Source of the DNA: Gammaproteobacteria bacterium
Lineage (GTDB): Bacteria > Pseudomonadota > Gammaproteobacteria > Berkiellales > Berkiellaceae
Direction of reading: 5' to 3'
Length of the DNA: 64,000 nucleotides
Assembly: GCA_016191245.1 (NCBI GenBank)
Contig: JACPOY010000009.1
Span: 1-64,000, forward strand
This document shows positions 51,852 to 60,886 of this stretch, piece by piece. Each line of letters opens with the position of its first letter. Position 1 is the stretch's first letter. Made by a program: the position numbers and the translations under genes. The notes under the pieces are model-generated. The model was not told the origin of the DNA, did not search any database, and saw only the letters and a list, made by a program, of their open reading frames with translations.

Positions 51852-52505
51852 TTACGCCAATTTATTTCGATTAGATAAAGGCATTAAATATACTTGAGCC
51901 GTTTCTAATTTTACCTTGTGTTTTGTTAACGCATCTATTAGCTCCATTGCAGGCATACCATGAGTGACAAAAATCACATGTCCCTCAGGATATTGCTTTT
52001 CAACATCATCATAAATTGCTATCGCTCGTTTTCGTACATCTTCATTCGATTCGCCATGATAAGATTTTGCTTCTTGTATGCCAACGAACCATGAATCCTT
52101 AGTAAATTTATCTTTATTTAAGCCTTCACGATCGCCAGCTTGAGTCTCAATAAGTCGAGGCTCAAGATGTATTTTTTCTTTATCAAATACCCCTATTTCA
52201 GCTAATATTTCAGCTGTTTCCACGGTTCTTGGTAACGGTGATACATAAACAGCTGCAATCGATCGGTTATCAAAACCATAGTTGAGCAACACTTCTGCCG
52301 TTTGTTTTACTTGTTCTTGTCCTTTATCAGTTAAATGTGCTTCTTTATAATGAGGATGCTTTGGATTGGTATTATATTCATGAGTCAAATTATGTTCGCC
52401 TTGTCCATGACGAATAATAATTAAATGCCTTTCTTGTAATGCATGTATCGATTGTGTAAATAAAATAATAAAACACAAACCAATCCATTGTAATTTACAT
52501 TTCAT
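51852..52505 (-). CDS. Secreted histidine-phosphatase (phosphoglycerate-mutase-like) protein
   Basis: A 217-residue protein with a signal peptide (1-22). The catalytic motif is IIIRHGQGEHN. The second half of the site appears as YVSPLPRTVETA and VTHGMPAME with the late His. This is the histidine phosphatase superfamily, acting in the periplasm or outside the cell; the substrate could be a sugar phosphate, a phosphoprotein or another monoester. It overlaps ndh by 4 bp. Confidence 0.85.
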   Translation of the reverse strand: MKCKLQWIGLCFIILFTQSIHALQERHLIIIRHGQGEHNLTHEYNTNPKHPHYKEAHLTDKGQEQVKQTAEVLLNYGFDNRSIAAVYVSPLPRTVETAEILAEIGVFDKEKIHLEPRLIETQAGDREGLNKDKFTKDSWFVGIQEAKSYHGESNEDVRKRAIAIYDDVEKQYPEGHVIFVTHGMPAMELIDALTKHKVKLETAQVYLMPLSNRNKLA

Positions 52506-53785
52506 AACTTCTCCGACTTTGTCTCTAATGCTTTAAAAAGTAATCTGATATTTCTTTGTCCATGAAAAAAATAAAAAGCCCATTGTGAAAATACAAATAA
52601 TTTTGTTCGATAGCCAATTAAAAAGAAAATATGCACAAAGCTCCATCCAAGCCAAGCTATAAAACCTGCACTGCGAAAGGGGCCAGATAAAACTAATGCT
52701 TTATATTTGCCAATCACAGCCATCATCCCTCTATCTACATATACAAAAGCTTTTCTTTTTTCTTTAACAATATTTTTTAAAATTATTTTTCCGACATATT
52801 TTCCTTGTTGAACAGCAACTGGAGCAACCGCAGGCAGTGGCTTGGATAGTTTATTTAACACACAAGCTGCATCGCCAATGACAAAGATATTTGGCTCATC
52901 TTTGATACTCAAATCACTTTCAACGATAACACGGCCTTGTTTATCAAGCGGCTCATCTAATGTTTTTAGCAACGCAGATGCCTGATTTCCTGCTGCCCAC
53001 ACGATATTATGTGCCGTGAGTAACTCTTCCCCACATAATACACTATCAAATTTTATATCTGAGACCTTTTTATCAAGTAATACCGTAACTCCCATTTTTT
53101 GAAGATCCAGTTGCGCACGTTTTGCAAAATGAGATGGGTATCCAGCAAGTAATTGTGCTCCACCTTCAACTAAATAGATTTTTGCATGACTAGGATCAAT
53201 CTTTCTAAAATTTTTTCTTAGACTCTGGTGCGCAATTTCAGCAATGGCACCGGCCATTTCTACCCCCGTTGGTCCTCCCCCAATCACGATAAAACTCAAA
53301 TATTTTTGCTGAGCAGCTTTATCATTTGATCTTTCAGCCAATTCAAATGAAGCAAGAATTGTCTCTCGAATATGAACGGCGTCTTGTAAGGTTTTTAAAC
53401 CTGGCGCAAAGTTTTCCCAGTCATCTTTACCAAAATAAGAATGCCTCGTTCCCACACTGACGATAAGTGCATCAAATTGTATTTTTTGATTATTTTCAAG
53501 TAAAACATATTTTTCTTTTTTATGGATGGAAACAACAACCCCCATTAAGGTTGTAACATTTGAAAGATCTCTAAATATTTCCCTTATTGGCATGGCAATA
53601 TCGCTGGGAGATAAAGCTGCTGTTGCGACTTGATATAACAAAGGTTGAAAGAGATGGTGATTGGTTTGATCAATAAGTGTGATGCTCAATTTTGAATTTT
53701 TACTTAACATCTTGGCGGCATTCAAGCCACCAAAGCCTCCACCTATAATCACAATATGTTTCTTTTGAGATGTTTTATCTATCAT
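52502..53785 (-). CDS. ndh: Type II NADH dehydrogenase
   Basis: A 427-residue single-subunit NADH:quinone oxidoreductase that feeds electrons to the respiratory chain without pumping protons. The FAD site is VIIGGGFGGLNAAK and the NADH site is IVIGGGPTGVEMAG. NIFVIGDAA and the AVQQGKYVG helix follow. The C-terminal hydrophobic and basic region (about 365-415) binds the membrane. Length is normal. It is translationally coupled to the histidine-phosphatase gene. Confidence 0.93.
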   Translation of the reverse strand: MIDKTSQKKHIVIIGGGFGGLNAAKMLSKNSKLSITLIDQTNHHLFQPLLYQVATAALSPSDIAMPIREIFRDLSNVTTLMGVVVSIHKKEKYVLLENNQKIQFDALIVSVGTRHSYFGKDDWENFAPGLKTLQDAVHIRETILASFELAERSNDKAAQQKYLSFIVIGGGPTGVEMAGAIAEIAHQSLRKNFRKIDPSHAKIYLVEGGAQLLAGYPSHFAKRAQLDLQKMGVTVLLDKKVSDIKFDSVLCGEELLTAHNIVWAAGNQASALLKTLDEPLDKQGRVIVESDLSIKDEPNIFVIGDAACVLNKLSKPLPAVAPVAVQQGKYVGKIILKNIVKEKRKAFVYVDRGMMAVIGKYKALVLSGPFRSAGFIAWLGWSFVHIFFLIGYRTKLFVFSQWAFYFFHGQRNIRLLFKALETKSEKL

Positions 53786-53930
53786 AAGGCAGTTTGTCTT
53801 TCGATATTAGAAAAAACTAAAGGATAAATTCTACAATGGAAGTTATAATCAAAGAAATTAAAGATGCACCCAAGTGAATGTTAGTTTTTTGGCTTATGTT
53901 ATCTAAATTATAATCAAATCAGGTGTACGA

Positions 53931-54548
53931 ATGAATATCGCACAAAAAAGAAGGATTTTTTTATTTTGTCTTTCATTAATGGCAACTCAAGTCATGGCCA
54001 TCGATTTTCAAAAATATACCAAAAACATTACTGTACAAAATGCAAATGAAACCTCGCAAAAAACCTTACTAGGTATCGTCGATAGCTGTGGAAATATTAA
54101 AAATTTAGATGATGATTGTATCATACAAGCATTAGATAGAGTTGCTCAGGAAGAAAACAATAGAGAAGCAAAAACAATTACCTCAGAATATGAAAAAGCC
54201 ATTACTGAAGGTAGTTTCTCCAACCCTGAATGCCAAACAGACAGCCATATGCAAGCCAATCGCACTATTGGTCATTGTGTGCTGCTTTTAAATTGTTCAT
54301 TACTTGAAAATATCGATAAAGAAGATGCGATAAATCAATATGAAATGTGTCTGCAAGGCGGCATGACAGGTCTTGCTTACCAAGGTAATTTGGCAGCACA
54401 ATATATGCTGTCAGAAATTCTTCGAGAAAAAAATCAGCCCGATCAAGAAACCTTTTGGTCTAATTACGTCAAATCAAAAAAACATACTGATGAATATGAT
54501 GTTTTAATGAAATGTTACGGCTCTAATTCACTTTTATCCTTAAACTAA
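53931..54548 (+). CDS. Secreted Cys-containing protein, paralogue A
   Basis: A 205-residue protein with a signal peptide ending at VMA (residue 23). The mature part is helical, with Cys residues that could pair in the periplasm. It aligns with the protein at 55296-55868: AKTITSEYEKA with AKTLLENYVKQ, the two following Cys, and YQGNLAAQYMLSEI with HQGNALAEMTLLEL. The family is not recognised; the helices may be Sel1-like or TPR-like. The stop overlaps the convergent gene by 4 bp. Confidence 0.6.
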   Translation: MNIAQKRRIFLFCLSLMATQVMAIDFQKYTKNITVQNANETSQKTLLGIVDSCGNIKNLDDDCIIQALDRVAQEENNREAKTITSEYEKAITEGSFSNPECQTDSHMQANRTIGHCVLLLNCSLLENIDKEDAINQYEMCLQGGMTGLAYQGNLAAQYMLSEILREKNQPDQETFWSNYVKSKKHTDEYDVLMKCYGSNSLLSLN

Positions 54549-55144
54549 CCCTCTTTTTTTGCTTGTGAAGCAGTTAATTTAGGGGTGGTACTAGGCTTGG
54601 GATGCTTTTGATAAATATCCGAAATGATATTTTTTATTTTGTAATCTTTAGCATCTTTAGCGACGATGTTTTCAATTTTTGAAATATCGAACCCTTTTTG
54701 ATGAAGTTCAGTCATAAACGAAATAGCACCCTCTACAGTGTCACACTCAACTTCATATTTCATTTCACGCCCACAATCTTCTTCATATTTTTTTGCAGCT
54801 TCAATAACTTTCTCAATCGGCTCGCCGTAGAACTTTACTTCTTCTTTTTTCTTTTCAACATGAACAATTTGTCTGGGGTTTTGAATATTTTTATATTGCA
54901 GATGCTTGCCTTGATTACTACATTCCCATTCTTCTTTTTTAAAAACTAATGCAAAGAGCTTTTTGAGATTGGCAATTTTTTCAGCTTTTTTTTGATGATA
55001 ATTGAATAAATCATTATCTTTTTTTAGTTTTTCTGCTGCACTTGGCGATCCATCACTTTCCGTTGGTGGTACATCTTTTAAAACAAGCCCCACTTTGGGA
55101 TGTGTATTTTTTTTAGCTTTTTCTTCAACGCCTAACGTAGTCAT
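54545..55144 (-). CDS. Charged cytosolic protein, unknown; possibly effector-like
   Basis: A 199-residue, Lys/Glu-rich protein. Its central part (about 65-165) contains a short beta-rich segment, then EKVIEAAKKYEEDCG and EGAISFMTELHQKGFDI. Helix patterns of this sort occur in polyvalent-protein domains of Legionella effectors, but the match is weak. AAGGATAATAAA precedes the ATG. It lies between the two paralogous secreted proteins on the opposite strand. No function is assigned. Confidence 0.5.
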   Translation of the reverse strand: MTTLGVEEKAKKNTHPKVGLVLKDVPPTESDGSPSAAEKLKKDNDLFNYHQKKAEKIANLKKLFALVFKKEEWECSNQGKHLQYKNIQNPRQIVHVEKKKEEVKFYGEPIEKVIEAAKKYEEDCGREMKYEVECDTVEGAISFMTELHQKGFDISKIENIVAKDAKDYKIKNIISDIYQKHPKPSTTPKLTASQAKKEG

Positions 55145-55295
55145 TTTATTATCCTTTTTCCATTCATTGTGTAAATAGACTAGTCAGGATAGAAAATAGT
55201 TCAATATGATAATTGTATATACATGCTATAAGTTAATTGCTGCAAAACAAAGAATTAGCTAACATGAATATATGTTTCGGATAAAAAGGCATAGC

Positions 55296-55868
55296 ATGAT
55301 TCACTGTAAATATTTTGCCTATGGATTGCTCATTGCTTTTTGCATGCCATTATTTGCTGACACGGCAAAAGAAACTGACCCTCTCTCGCAAATACATCAT
55401 CATGAACATGCTCTCAAAGAATTGCAAAAAATGAACCAAAATTTGAAAGAAGTGAATGATTTATTTACTAAATGCCAGATGAAAAATGAATGCATCATGT
55501 CTGGCTTGCAAGAAATGATAATGAATAATAAAGAAAATTTTATCGCAAAGACTTTACTTGAAAATTATGTGAAACAAGAAAAATTAACCATGAAAGCATT
55601 GGAATCTTGTTATGAGATTGAAAAAACTCAAGTTAATAACGTTATAGCAGACTGTTCTTCACATCCCAAAAATACGTCCGAATGCACTGAAAAAAAATTG
55701 CTTCAATTGATACATCAAGGCAATGCTTTAGCGGAGATGACTTTATTAGAATTATATAAGTCACAAAAAGATATGAGCAAAATATCCACATTACAAAGAG
55801 AATTGGCTGGTATCAAAATTATTCAAACAAATAATCTTGAAAAATGTTTAGAAGCAAGAACAAAATAA
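55296..55868 (+). CDS. Secreted Cys-containing protein, paralogue B
   Basis: A 190-residue protein with a signal peptide ending near FADTA. AAGG lies 6 nt before the ATG at 55296, which is preferred over 55272. The mature part is helical with several Cys and is a diverged paralogue of the protein at 53931-54548. The pair flanks a gene on the opposite strand, so an ancestral tandem duplication has been interrupted or rearranged. Function unknown. A long hairpin follows. Confidence 0.6.
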   Translation: MIHCKYFAYGLLIAFCMPLFADTAKETDPLSQIHHHEHALKELQKMNQNLKEVNDLFTKCQMKNECIMSGLQEMIMNNKENFIAKTLLENYVKQEKLTMKALESCYEIEKTQVNNVIADCSSHPKNTSECTEKKLLQLIHQGNALAEMTLLELYKSQKDMSKISTLQRELAGIKIIQTNNLEKCLEARTK

Positions 55869-55949
55869 TTATTTTTGACTCACGATTGTGAGTTTACTGA
55901 GAAACGACAAAGATAATAGATATTTCTTATCGCTTTCTAAATAAAAACA

Positions 55950-55984
55950 GTAAAGAAGAGTAGATTTACCCTACTCTTCTTTAC
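55950..55984. terminator. Bidirectional terminator between convergent genes
   Basis: A perfect 14-bp stem (GTAAAGAAGAGTAG with CTACTCTTCTTTAC) and a 7-nt loop lie between the secreted protein gene and the lipoprotein gene. The symmetry suits both strands, though T-runs are short. Confidence 0.7.
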
Positions 55985-56010
55985 ATTAAAATTGCTAAAT
56001 TAAAGCAATC

Positions 56011-56391
56011 TTAGTCTTCTGCATGAGGATGAGCATCGGTAGCTGCTGCTGTTTTTGTTTCAGTAGCGGTTGATGCATCACCTTGGATTTGATTAGCAGT
56101 ATTTGACATGTCTTGTTTCATGTCTTGTACTTTCTTATCAGCATCCGTAGCCGCTGAGCTATCAGCAGCCAATGTGGTAGCAGCATTAGCATCTTCATTC
56201 ATGCTATGGCCACCTTGGGTGCCTGCAGGAGGTGTACTTGGTGTACCTGGATTGCTTGGAGGAGCTTCTTTGGTGGTAGTGGTTGTTGTAGCACTTTCAG
56301 TTTTCTTTTCATCTTTACTGGTACTATCGGTTTTAGAGCATGCACCAAGAGCAACGCAAGCGATCAAAGCAACAAGTAGTTTCGTTTTCAT
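56011..56391 (-). CDS. Small low-complexity lipoprotein
   Basis: A 126-residue lipoprotein with the lipobox LGAC (Cys18). The mature part is disordered, with a run of six Thr, Pro-rich spacing, and repeated Ala/Thr/Asp segments, ending in His and acidic residues. It may be an abundant envelope lipoprotein, but no family is recognised. Confidence 0.65.
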   Translation of the reverse strand: MKTKLLVALIACVALGACSKTDSTSKDEKKTESATTTTTTKEAPPSNPGTPSTPPAGTQGGHSMNEDANAATTLAADSSAATDADKKVQDMKQDMSNTANQIQGDASTATETKTAAATDAHPHAED

Positions 56392-56568
56392 AGATTCTCC
56401 CTTAAATTAACTAACTAATAGCATTTACAATTCTTTAGTGATTTTTTGCATACCATACCTGAGTTGACTCAGAAAAGGAATCTGGTATTGCTATAATCTT
56501 ATTACCAATAGACTATTCTACCATTTTAAGCGGTATCATAACTAAGGTTAACCCTCTAAGGCCATATT

Positions 56569-57246
56569 GTGTACGATGCTCTCATTGTAGTAAATGGAGA
56601 AATCCCCCATCCAAAATTCTGGAAAGACATTCCATACCGCACATTGATCTGCACAGACGGAGCTGCAAAATCACTTTCTGATTTTGCAATAATGCCGGAC
56701 ATCATTATTGGCGATATGGATTCTATCTCTGTTGGCACCCACTTTTCTACAGTAGAGGCGATACAAAAACATTTTCCACTATCAAAAGTTCTTATAATAT
56801 CAGAGCAACTCAGCACAGATTTTGAAAAAGCGTTGAATTTTGCCAAAGAAAATAATTTACACAACGTTATTTGTTTAGGCGCGCTAGGAAAGTCTGCTGA
56901 CCATAGCATTCATAATCTTAGTATGCTAAATCGTTATAAGAAAGTGATGAATCTGATGCTGATGCATACTTTTGAACAATCTAGGCAATGGGTTTTTCTC
57001 TTACAAGAAAATACGTGTATCACCACACAAAAAGGAGAGACTCTCTCCTTATTTTCGTTCGAAAATGCCACATTAAGTACCAAAGGACTTAAATGGGAGC
57101 TTGAAAATACGACTATCTCCCATAGTGGGCAAACCGCAATACGTAATATGACAGTCGATGAAAAGATTGAAATTAAATGCATTGGTAATTGCCTGTGTTT
57201 TCTGACCAGTGATACCCCTCCAATTCTCACCAACAGCCCAGACTAA
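56569..57246 (+). CDS. Thiamine pyrophosphokinase
   Basis: Makes thiamine diphosphate from thiamine and ATP. The 225-residue protein shows CTDGAAKSL near 30, IIGDMDSIS near 46 with the catalytic acidic residues, and STDFEKALNFA near 83. A C-terminal beta-sandwich binds thiamine. The start is a GTG at 56569, with TAAGG 7 nt upstream. No thiamine riboswitch is apparent in the 177-nt upstream gap. Confidence 0.88.
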   Translation: MYDALIVVNGEIPHPKFWKDIPYRTLICTDGAAKSLSDFAIMPDIIIGDMDSISVGTHFSTVEAIQKHFPLSKVLIISEQLSTDFEKALNFAKENNLHNVICLGALGKSADHSIHNLSMLNRYKKVMNLMLMHTFEQSRQWVFLLQENTCITTQKGETLSLFSFENATLSTKGLKWELENTTISHSGQTAIRNMTVDEKIEIKCIGNCLCFLTSDTPPILTNSPD

Positions 57247-57407
57247 ATACCTGAAATTCAATAAATTTTCAATAAAATCAAAGATTAACAAATCCGATAC
57301 ACTGCATCTTTCCCCCGACGCTTAGTCAGCTCAAAGTAGAATTTTCCTGCGCGCTATGTTACATTAAGCTAATCTTCTAAATATATACATCCTCATTGGA
57401 GGTCCAA

Positions 57408-57932
57408 ATGCCTAAACAAGTTTCTCAAAAGTTCGATGATTTTCTGAGAAGAGAATACGACAAACTCAGATTAAATTTTGGAGATGCTGTTAATAATCGT
57501 TTAGCTGAAGTATCAAAGGTTGGCGTTGAACCAAGCCAAGAACAAATTGAAAGTGCAATGGATCACGTATTTCTAAACAATAGAACTGTCCAAAATCAAA
57601 TGCAGAATTTTTTAGCGTCCGTCAATAAAGCGCTCCAAAGCTACCAAACACCTCGCGGTGATGATTCGCTTTCGGAAAAAGCAAATTTACGTGCAGGCCA
57701 AGCTAAGCAGTATAAAGATACTGACTATAGACCAAAAGATGGAATGTCTTCTCCAGGAATTAATCAATCAGATAATGGCCCTTCTGCCGATGCAAAAGCA
57801 GAAAACCGTAATGATTTAAAACTTGGTCTCTATGCAAAGTTTAAAATGTCTGGGCCTAAACTTCAGCCTCAGCAACTTAAACAAGAGCTTAAAAATGATT
57901 ACAAATACACCCCTAAACCTCGACCAATGTAA
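57408..57932 (+). CDS. Small soluble protein upstream of the AnkH-like gene
   Basis: A 174-residue hydrophilic protein. The first 85 residues are helical. The rest is Lys/Pro/Asn-rich and probably disordered, ending in KPRPM. GGAGGT before the ATG at 57408 is a near-perfect ribosome-binding site and decides the start. The gene is 28 nt upstream of the ankyrin gene, in the same direction. It could be a co-secreted effector or an adaptor for one. No family is recognised. Confidence 0.55.
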   Translation: MPKQVSQKFDDFLRREYDKLRLNFGDAVNNRLAEVSKVGVEPSQEQIESAMDHVFLNNRTVQNQMQNFLASVNKALQSYQTPRGDDSLSEKANLRAGQAKQYKDTDYRPKDGMSSPGINQSDNGPSADAKAENRNDLKLGLYAKFKMSGPKLQPQQLKQELKNDYKYTPKPRPM

Positions 57933-57960
57933 TGAGGTAGCAAACCGCTAGGAGTGAAAC

Positions 57961-59358
57961 ATGTCCCTTTCAAAGGAAATATTAGAGGGAACTTATGAAG
58001 GAGTTGCTAGACTCCTTCAAAGAGGGAGTGATGTGAATGTTATTGATGAATATGGCGCAACCCCATTAATTCATGCCTCAGCTAAAAATCGTTATGATAT
58101 TGTTCAATTATTACTTAAAAACAATGCAGATGTTGACATAAAAGATATTACCGGCTCCAATGCCCTGCATTGGGCAACGGATAACGATAATATTGAGATC
58201 AGTAAAATTTTACTTCAATATGGCGCCAATCCTAATGCCTATACATCACATGGTCAACCCGCTCTTTTTTATCCCTTATTAAGAAAAAATCAAGAATTAG
58301 TAAACTTATTTGTTAATAAAGGAGCAAATATTGATTTTGCTAAAGATTTTATCGGCGCAAAACTCATTGGCCACCGCTTTGAACTTCAAGGGCGATCTGA
58401 CATTGTTACAGCAGATGGGCTATTTATCTCTATTGACTTAGAAGGCTTTTATTTAGAATTTACATTAGGACTCATTAAAGAATCTCTTGAGCGTTTTATT
58501 AATAGTTATGTTGCCAATCGCATAAATATTCATAGCAATGAGCTAAAAATTATAATCAAATCATATGAAAACGCTTCAAAATTAAGAGAATTTAAACATT
58601 TCAGTAAAAACATTAATCAAAACAAAGATACCATTAAAAAATTCATGAATATGGACTTATTGTTATTACCGGTATCTTATAAAGGTCATGCTATCAATTT
58701 CATTAAACATGGTAATTTTTTGGCTAAATGTGACCGAGGTGTAAACAAAATGACAGATCCAATAGTCATTAGCACCGTGGGAAAGCCCACAGAGTTAAAT
58801 CAAGAATTCTATTTTAATTTGTTATATGAAATTCATTCGGAAAAATTTATGAAACGAGATGTTTATCAAATTCTTGATTTACATACTTTTGCTAAATTAC
58901 CTATCAAGCATCAAATAACCGGTAACTGTTCATGGGCGAATACTGAGTCATCTGTTCCAACAATGCTATATATGCTTTTATTTGATCAAATCAAAGATAA
59001 ATCAAAAGTAGACGGTCTTGTGAACGAAATTATGACTTTTTATTACGCCTGGCTAGAATGGGATAAAGATCGTGCTCTTGAAGATTGGCTGCTTGACTTT
59101 GATAAAATATCATTTCAAAGGCAAAAATCCAAAGCTGCTTTACTGGGAGCTGTGCTTTTTCAAGCATCGAATCCAAACAAACCAAGAGATGTGACCCGCG
59201 CACATAAAATACTTAAAATTCTTAGCCGAAAAGAGTTTCACTATATTGTCAGAACTTATGCAAATATATTTGTTCGAGGAAGAAAAACTTCTGAAGGTAT
59301 GTCTTATCAGAAGATGATAGAGCTGTGTGGTTATAAATTATCTCAATTTTCGAGTTAA
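57961..59358 (+). CDS. Ankyrin-repeat protein with an H-D-Q-C cysteine-protease-like domain, AnkH/LegA3-like
   Basis: A 465-residue protein. Three to four ankyrin repeats occupy residues 1-125 (GATPLIHASAKNRYDIVQLLL at 32-52 is the clearest). The C-terminal part has His243 in KGHAINF, Asp258 in KCDRG, Gln318 and Cys323 in QITGNCSWAN. The order His-Asp-Gln-Cys, 15 residues between His and Asp and 5 between Gln and Cys, suits clan CE peptidases or acyltransferases. Length and layout recall AnkH/LegA3, a core Legionella Dot/Icm effector reported to have a cysteine-protease-like domain. TAGGAG precedes the ATG. It leads directly into a DOT1-like methyltransferase gene. Confidence 0.75.
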   Translation: MSLSKEILEGTYEGVARLLQRGSDVNVIDEYGATPLIHASAKNRYDIVQLLLKNNADVDIKDITGSNALHWATDNDNIEISKILLQYGANPNAYTSHGQPALFYPLLRKNQELVNLFVNKGANIDFAKDFIGAKLIGHRFELQGRSDIVTADGLFISIDLEGFYLEFTLGLIKESLERFINSYVANRINIHSNELKIIIKSYENASKLREFKHFSKNINQNKDTIKKFMNMDLLLLPVSYKGHAINFIKHGNFLAKCDRGVNKMTDPIVISTVGKPTELNQEFYFNLLYEIHSEKFMKRDVYQILDLHTFAKLPIKHQITGNCSWANTESSVPTMLYMLLFDQIKDKSKVDGLVNEIMTFYYAWLEWDKDRALEDWLLDFDKISFQRQKSKAALLGAVLFQASNPNKPRDVTRAHKILKILSRKEFHYIVRTYANIFVRGRKTSEGMSYQKMIELCGYKLSQFSS

Positions 59359-59359
59359 T

Positions 59360-60058
59360 ATGACGCTACCTACTATTTATTTTATCTTATTATTAGTGTG
59401 TTTTATCGCTCTTATCCCTTTCGTTAAAAAAATATTACGAAATTTTCATCGCAAAAGAAAATATACCGCGATTTTAAAAGAAATTAACCTTCTTTTTCAA
59501 GAAATCGATGCTTTTAAAGTTGCTAAAGATGCTCGCATCAAATATGAAAAATCGCTGACTGATTTATATTATGGCGAAATTGATATTTGTGCTTTATTGG
59601 ATTTATTGGATATAGCTTCGCCCCCACAGCAATGTGTTTTTTATGATTTGGGTTCAGGTTGTGGGAAATCGGCGTTTGCTGTAAAACTCAATTACCCTCA
59701 CCTAAAGGTCCATGGCATTGAATTAATAGAAGAGCTTCATGACATTGCCAATCAAAAGTTGCATCAATATCTTGATAAAAACGGCTTAGCTCACCATGAC
59801 TTTGGGCTTGAGTTTATTCAGGCTAATATTTTAAACCACAACTTTACCCATGCTGATATCATATTTATTAATGCAACCGCATTCTCACCAGGGACATGGC
59901 AGCAAATTTTATATAAACTAATGCAAATGAAGTGTGGAACAAAAATAATCATCACTTCTAAAACCCTACCTAGTCCCGCTTTTGTGATTAGATATCAAGC
60001 TATGGAACTAATGAGTTGGGGATTTACGTCAACCTATATTTATGAAAAAGTCATTTAA
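59360..60058 (+). CDS. Membrane-anchored DOT1-like SAM methyltransferase
   Basis: A 232-residue protein starting one base after the ankyrin gene stops. Residues 4-24 are a membrane anchor. The catalytic part follows the DOT1 pattern: YYGEI near 75, FYDLGSGCGKSAFA near 93, HGIELIEELHDIA near 115, ADIIFINATAFSP near 160 and GTKIIITSKTL near 190. Distant bacterial homologues also exist outside histone modification, so the target may be a protein of either bacterium or host. Coupling to an ankyrin effector gene makes a host target worth testing. Confidence 0.7.
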   Translation: MTLPTIYFILLLVCFIALIPFVKKILRNFHRKRKYTAILKEINLLFQEIDAFKVAKDARIKYEKSLTDLYYGEIDICALLDLLDIASPPQQCVFYDLGSGCGKSAFAVKLNYPHLKVHGIELIEELHDIANQKLHQYLDKNGLAHHDFGLEFIQANILNHNFTHADIIFINATAFSPGTWQQILYKLMQMKCGTKIIITSKTLPSPAFVIRYQAMELMSWGFTSTYIYEKVI

Positions 60059-60070
60059 GGGATCAATGCT

Positions 60071-60721
60071 TTGGATAAGCTCACAACCATTCAATTAATC
60101 GCTGTATGGATTTTACCTATTTTATTTGCGGTAACATTTCATGAAGCAGCTCATGGTTATGTTGCCCATAAGTTGGGTGATGACACAGCTTACATGCTAG
60201 GAAGGATCTCAGCTAACCCTCTTAAACATATTGACCTTATCGGCACCATTATTGTTCCCCTCCTTTTATTGGTCAGTACCGGCTTTGTATTTGGTTGGGC
60301 CAAGCCAGTCCCAGTGAATCAAAATAGATTAAGAAACCCAAAAAGAGACTTCGCTTTAGTTGCCTTAGCAGGTCCAACGTCTAACTTTCTTATGGCAGTT
60401 TTTTGGATAGCGATTTTGAAAATTGCCTTCATGTTACCTAGAAGCGAAACGTTACTTCCTTTGGTTTATATGTGCCAAGCAGGGGTAAGCATTAATCTTG
60501 TCTTAATGGTTTTAAACTTAATCCCCATTCCACCTTTAGATGGAAGTCGATTTGTTAGTTATCTATTACCCCGTCCCTGGGATCTCTATTTTGATAAGGT
60601 TACCCCTTTTGGTTTTCTAATCATTCTGGCATTAATCATGAGCGGCATCCTTTCAAAAATAATGTCGCCAGCCATTACTTTCTTACAACAATTTCTTTTA
60701 ATGATTTTTCAAATTCATTAA
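60071..60721 (+). CDS. Site-2 protease family membrane metalloprotease
   Basis: A 216-residue intramembrane zinc protease of the M50 group. The metal site is FHEAAHGYVA (HExxH) near residue 24, and NLIPIPPLDGSR near 150 supplies the third ligand. About six membrane segments are predicted. The start is a TTG at 60071 with AAGGGA 8 nt upstream. It follows the DOT1-like gene by 12 nt, so it belongs to the same operon. Confidence 0.9.
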   Translation: MDKLTTIQLIAVWILPILFAVTFHEAAHGYVAHKLGDDTAYMLGRISANPLKHIDLIGTIIVPLLLLVSTGFVFGWAKPVPVNQNRLRNPKRDFALVALAGPTSNFLMAVFWIAILKIAFMLPRSETLLPLVYMCQAGVSINLVLMVLNLIPIPPLDGSRFVSYLLPRPWDLYFDKVTPFGFLIILALIMSGILSKIMSPAITFLQQFLLMIFQIH

Positions 60722-60886
60722 TAATGTTGTATATACAACTTTATAGCTTTGTTGAATTTTCATAGCTTTTATTAAATACACCGTTTATCATTCAGCACCT
60801 AAGTCTGAGTCACTTGGCAGTAGTTCATTTCTTGTAATTATGTTAAATTGCTAACCAGCTTACTTTAATCAGGGTGACATTTTTTT

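Noticed and set aside
56392..56568. Possible thiamine riboswitch before the thiamine pyrophosphokinase gene
   Set aside because: No CTGAGA-type THI-box sequence is visible, and kinases of this kind are often not riboswitch controlled.
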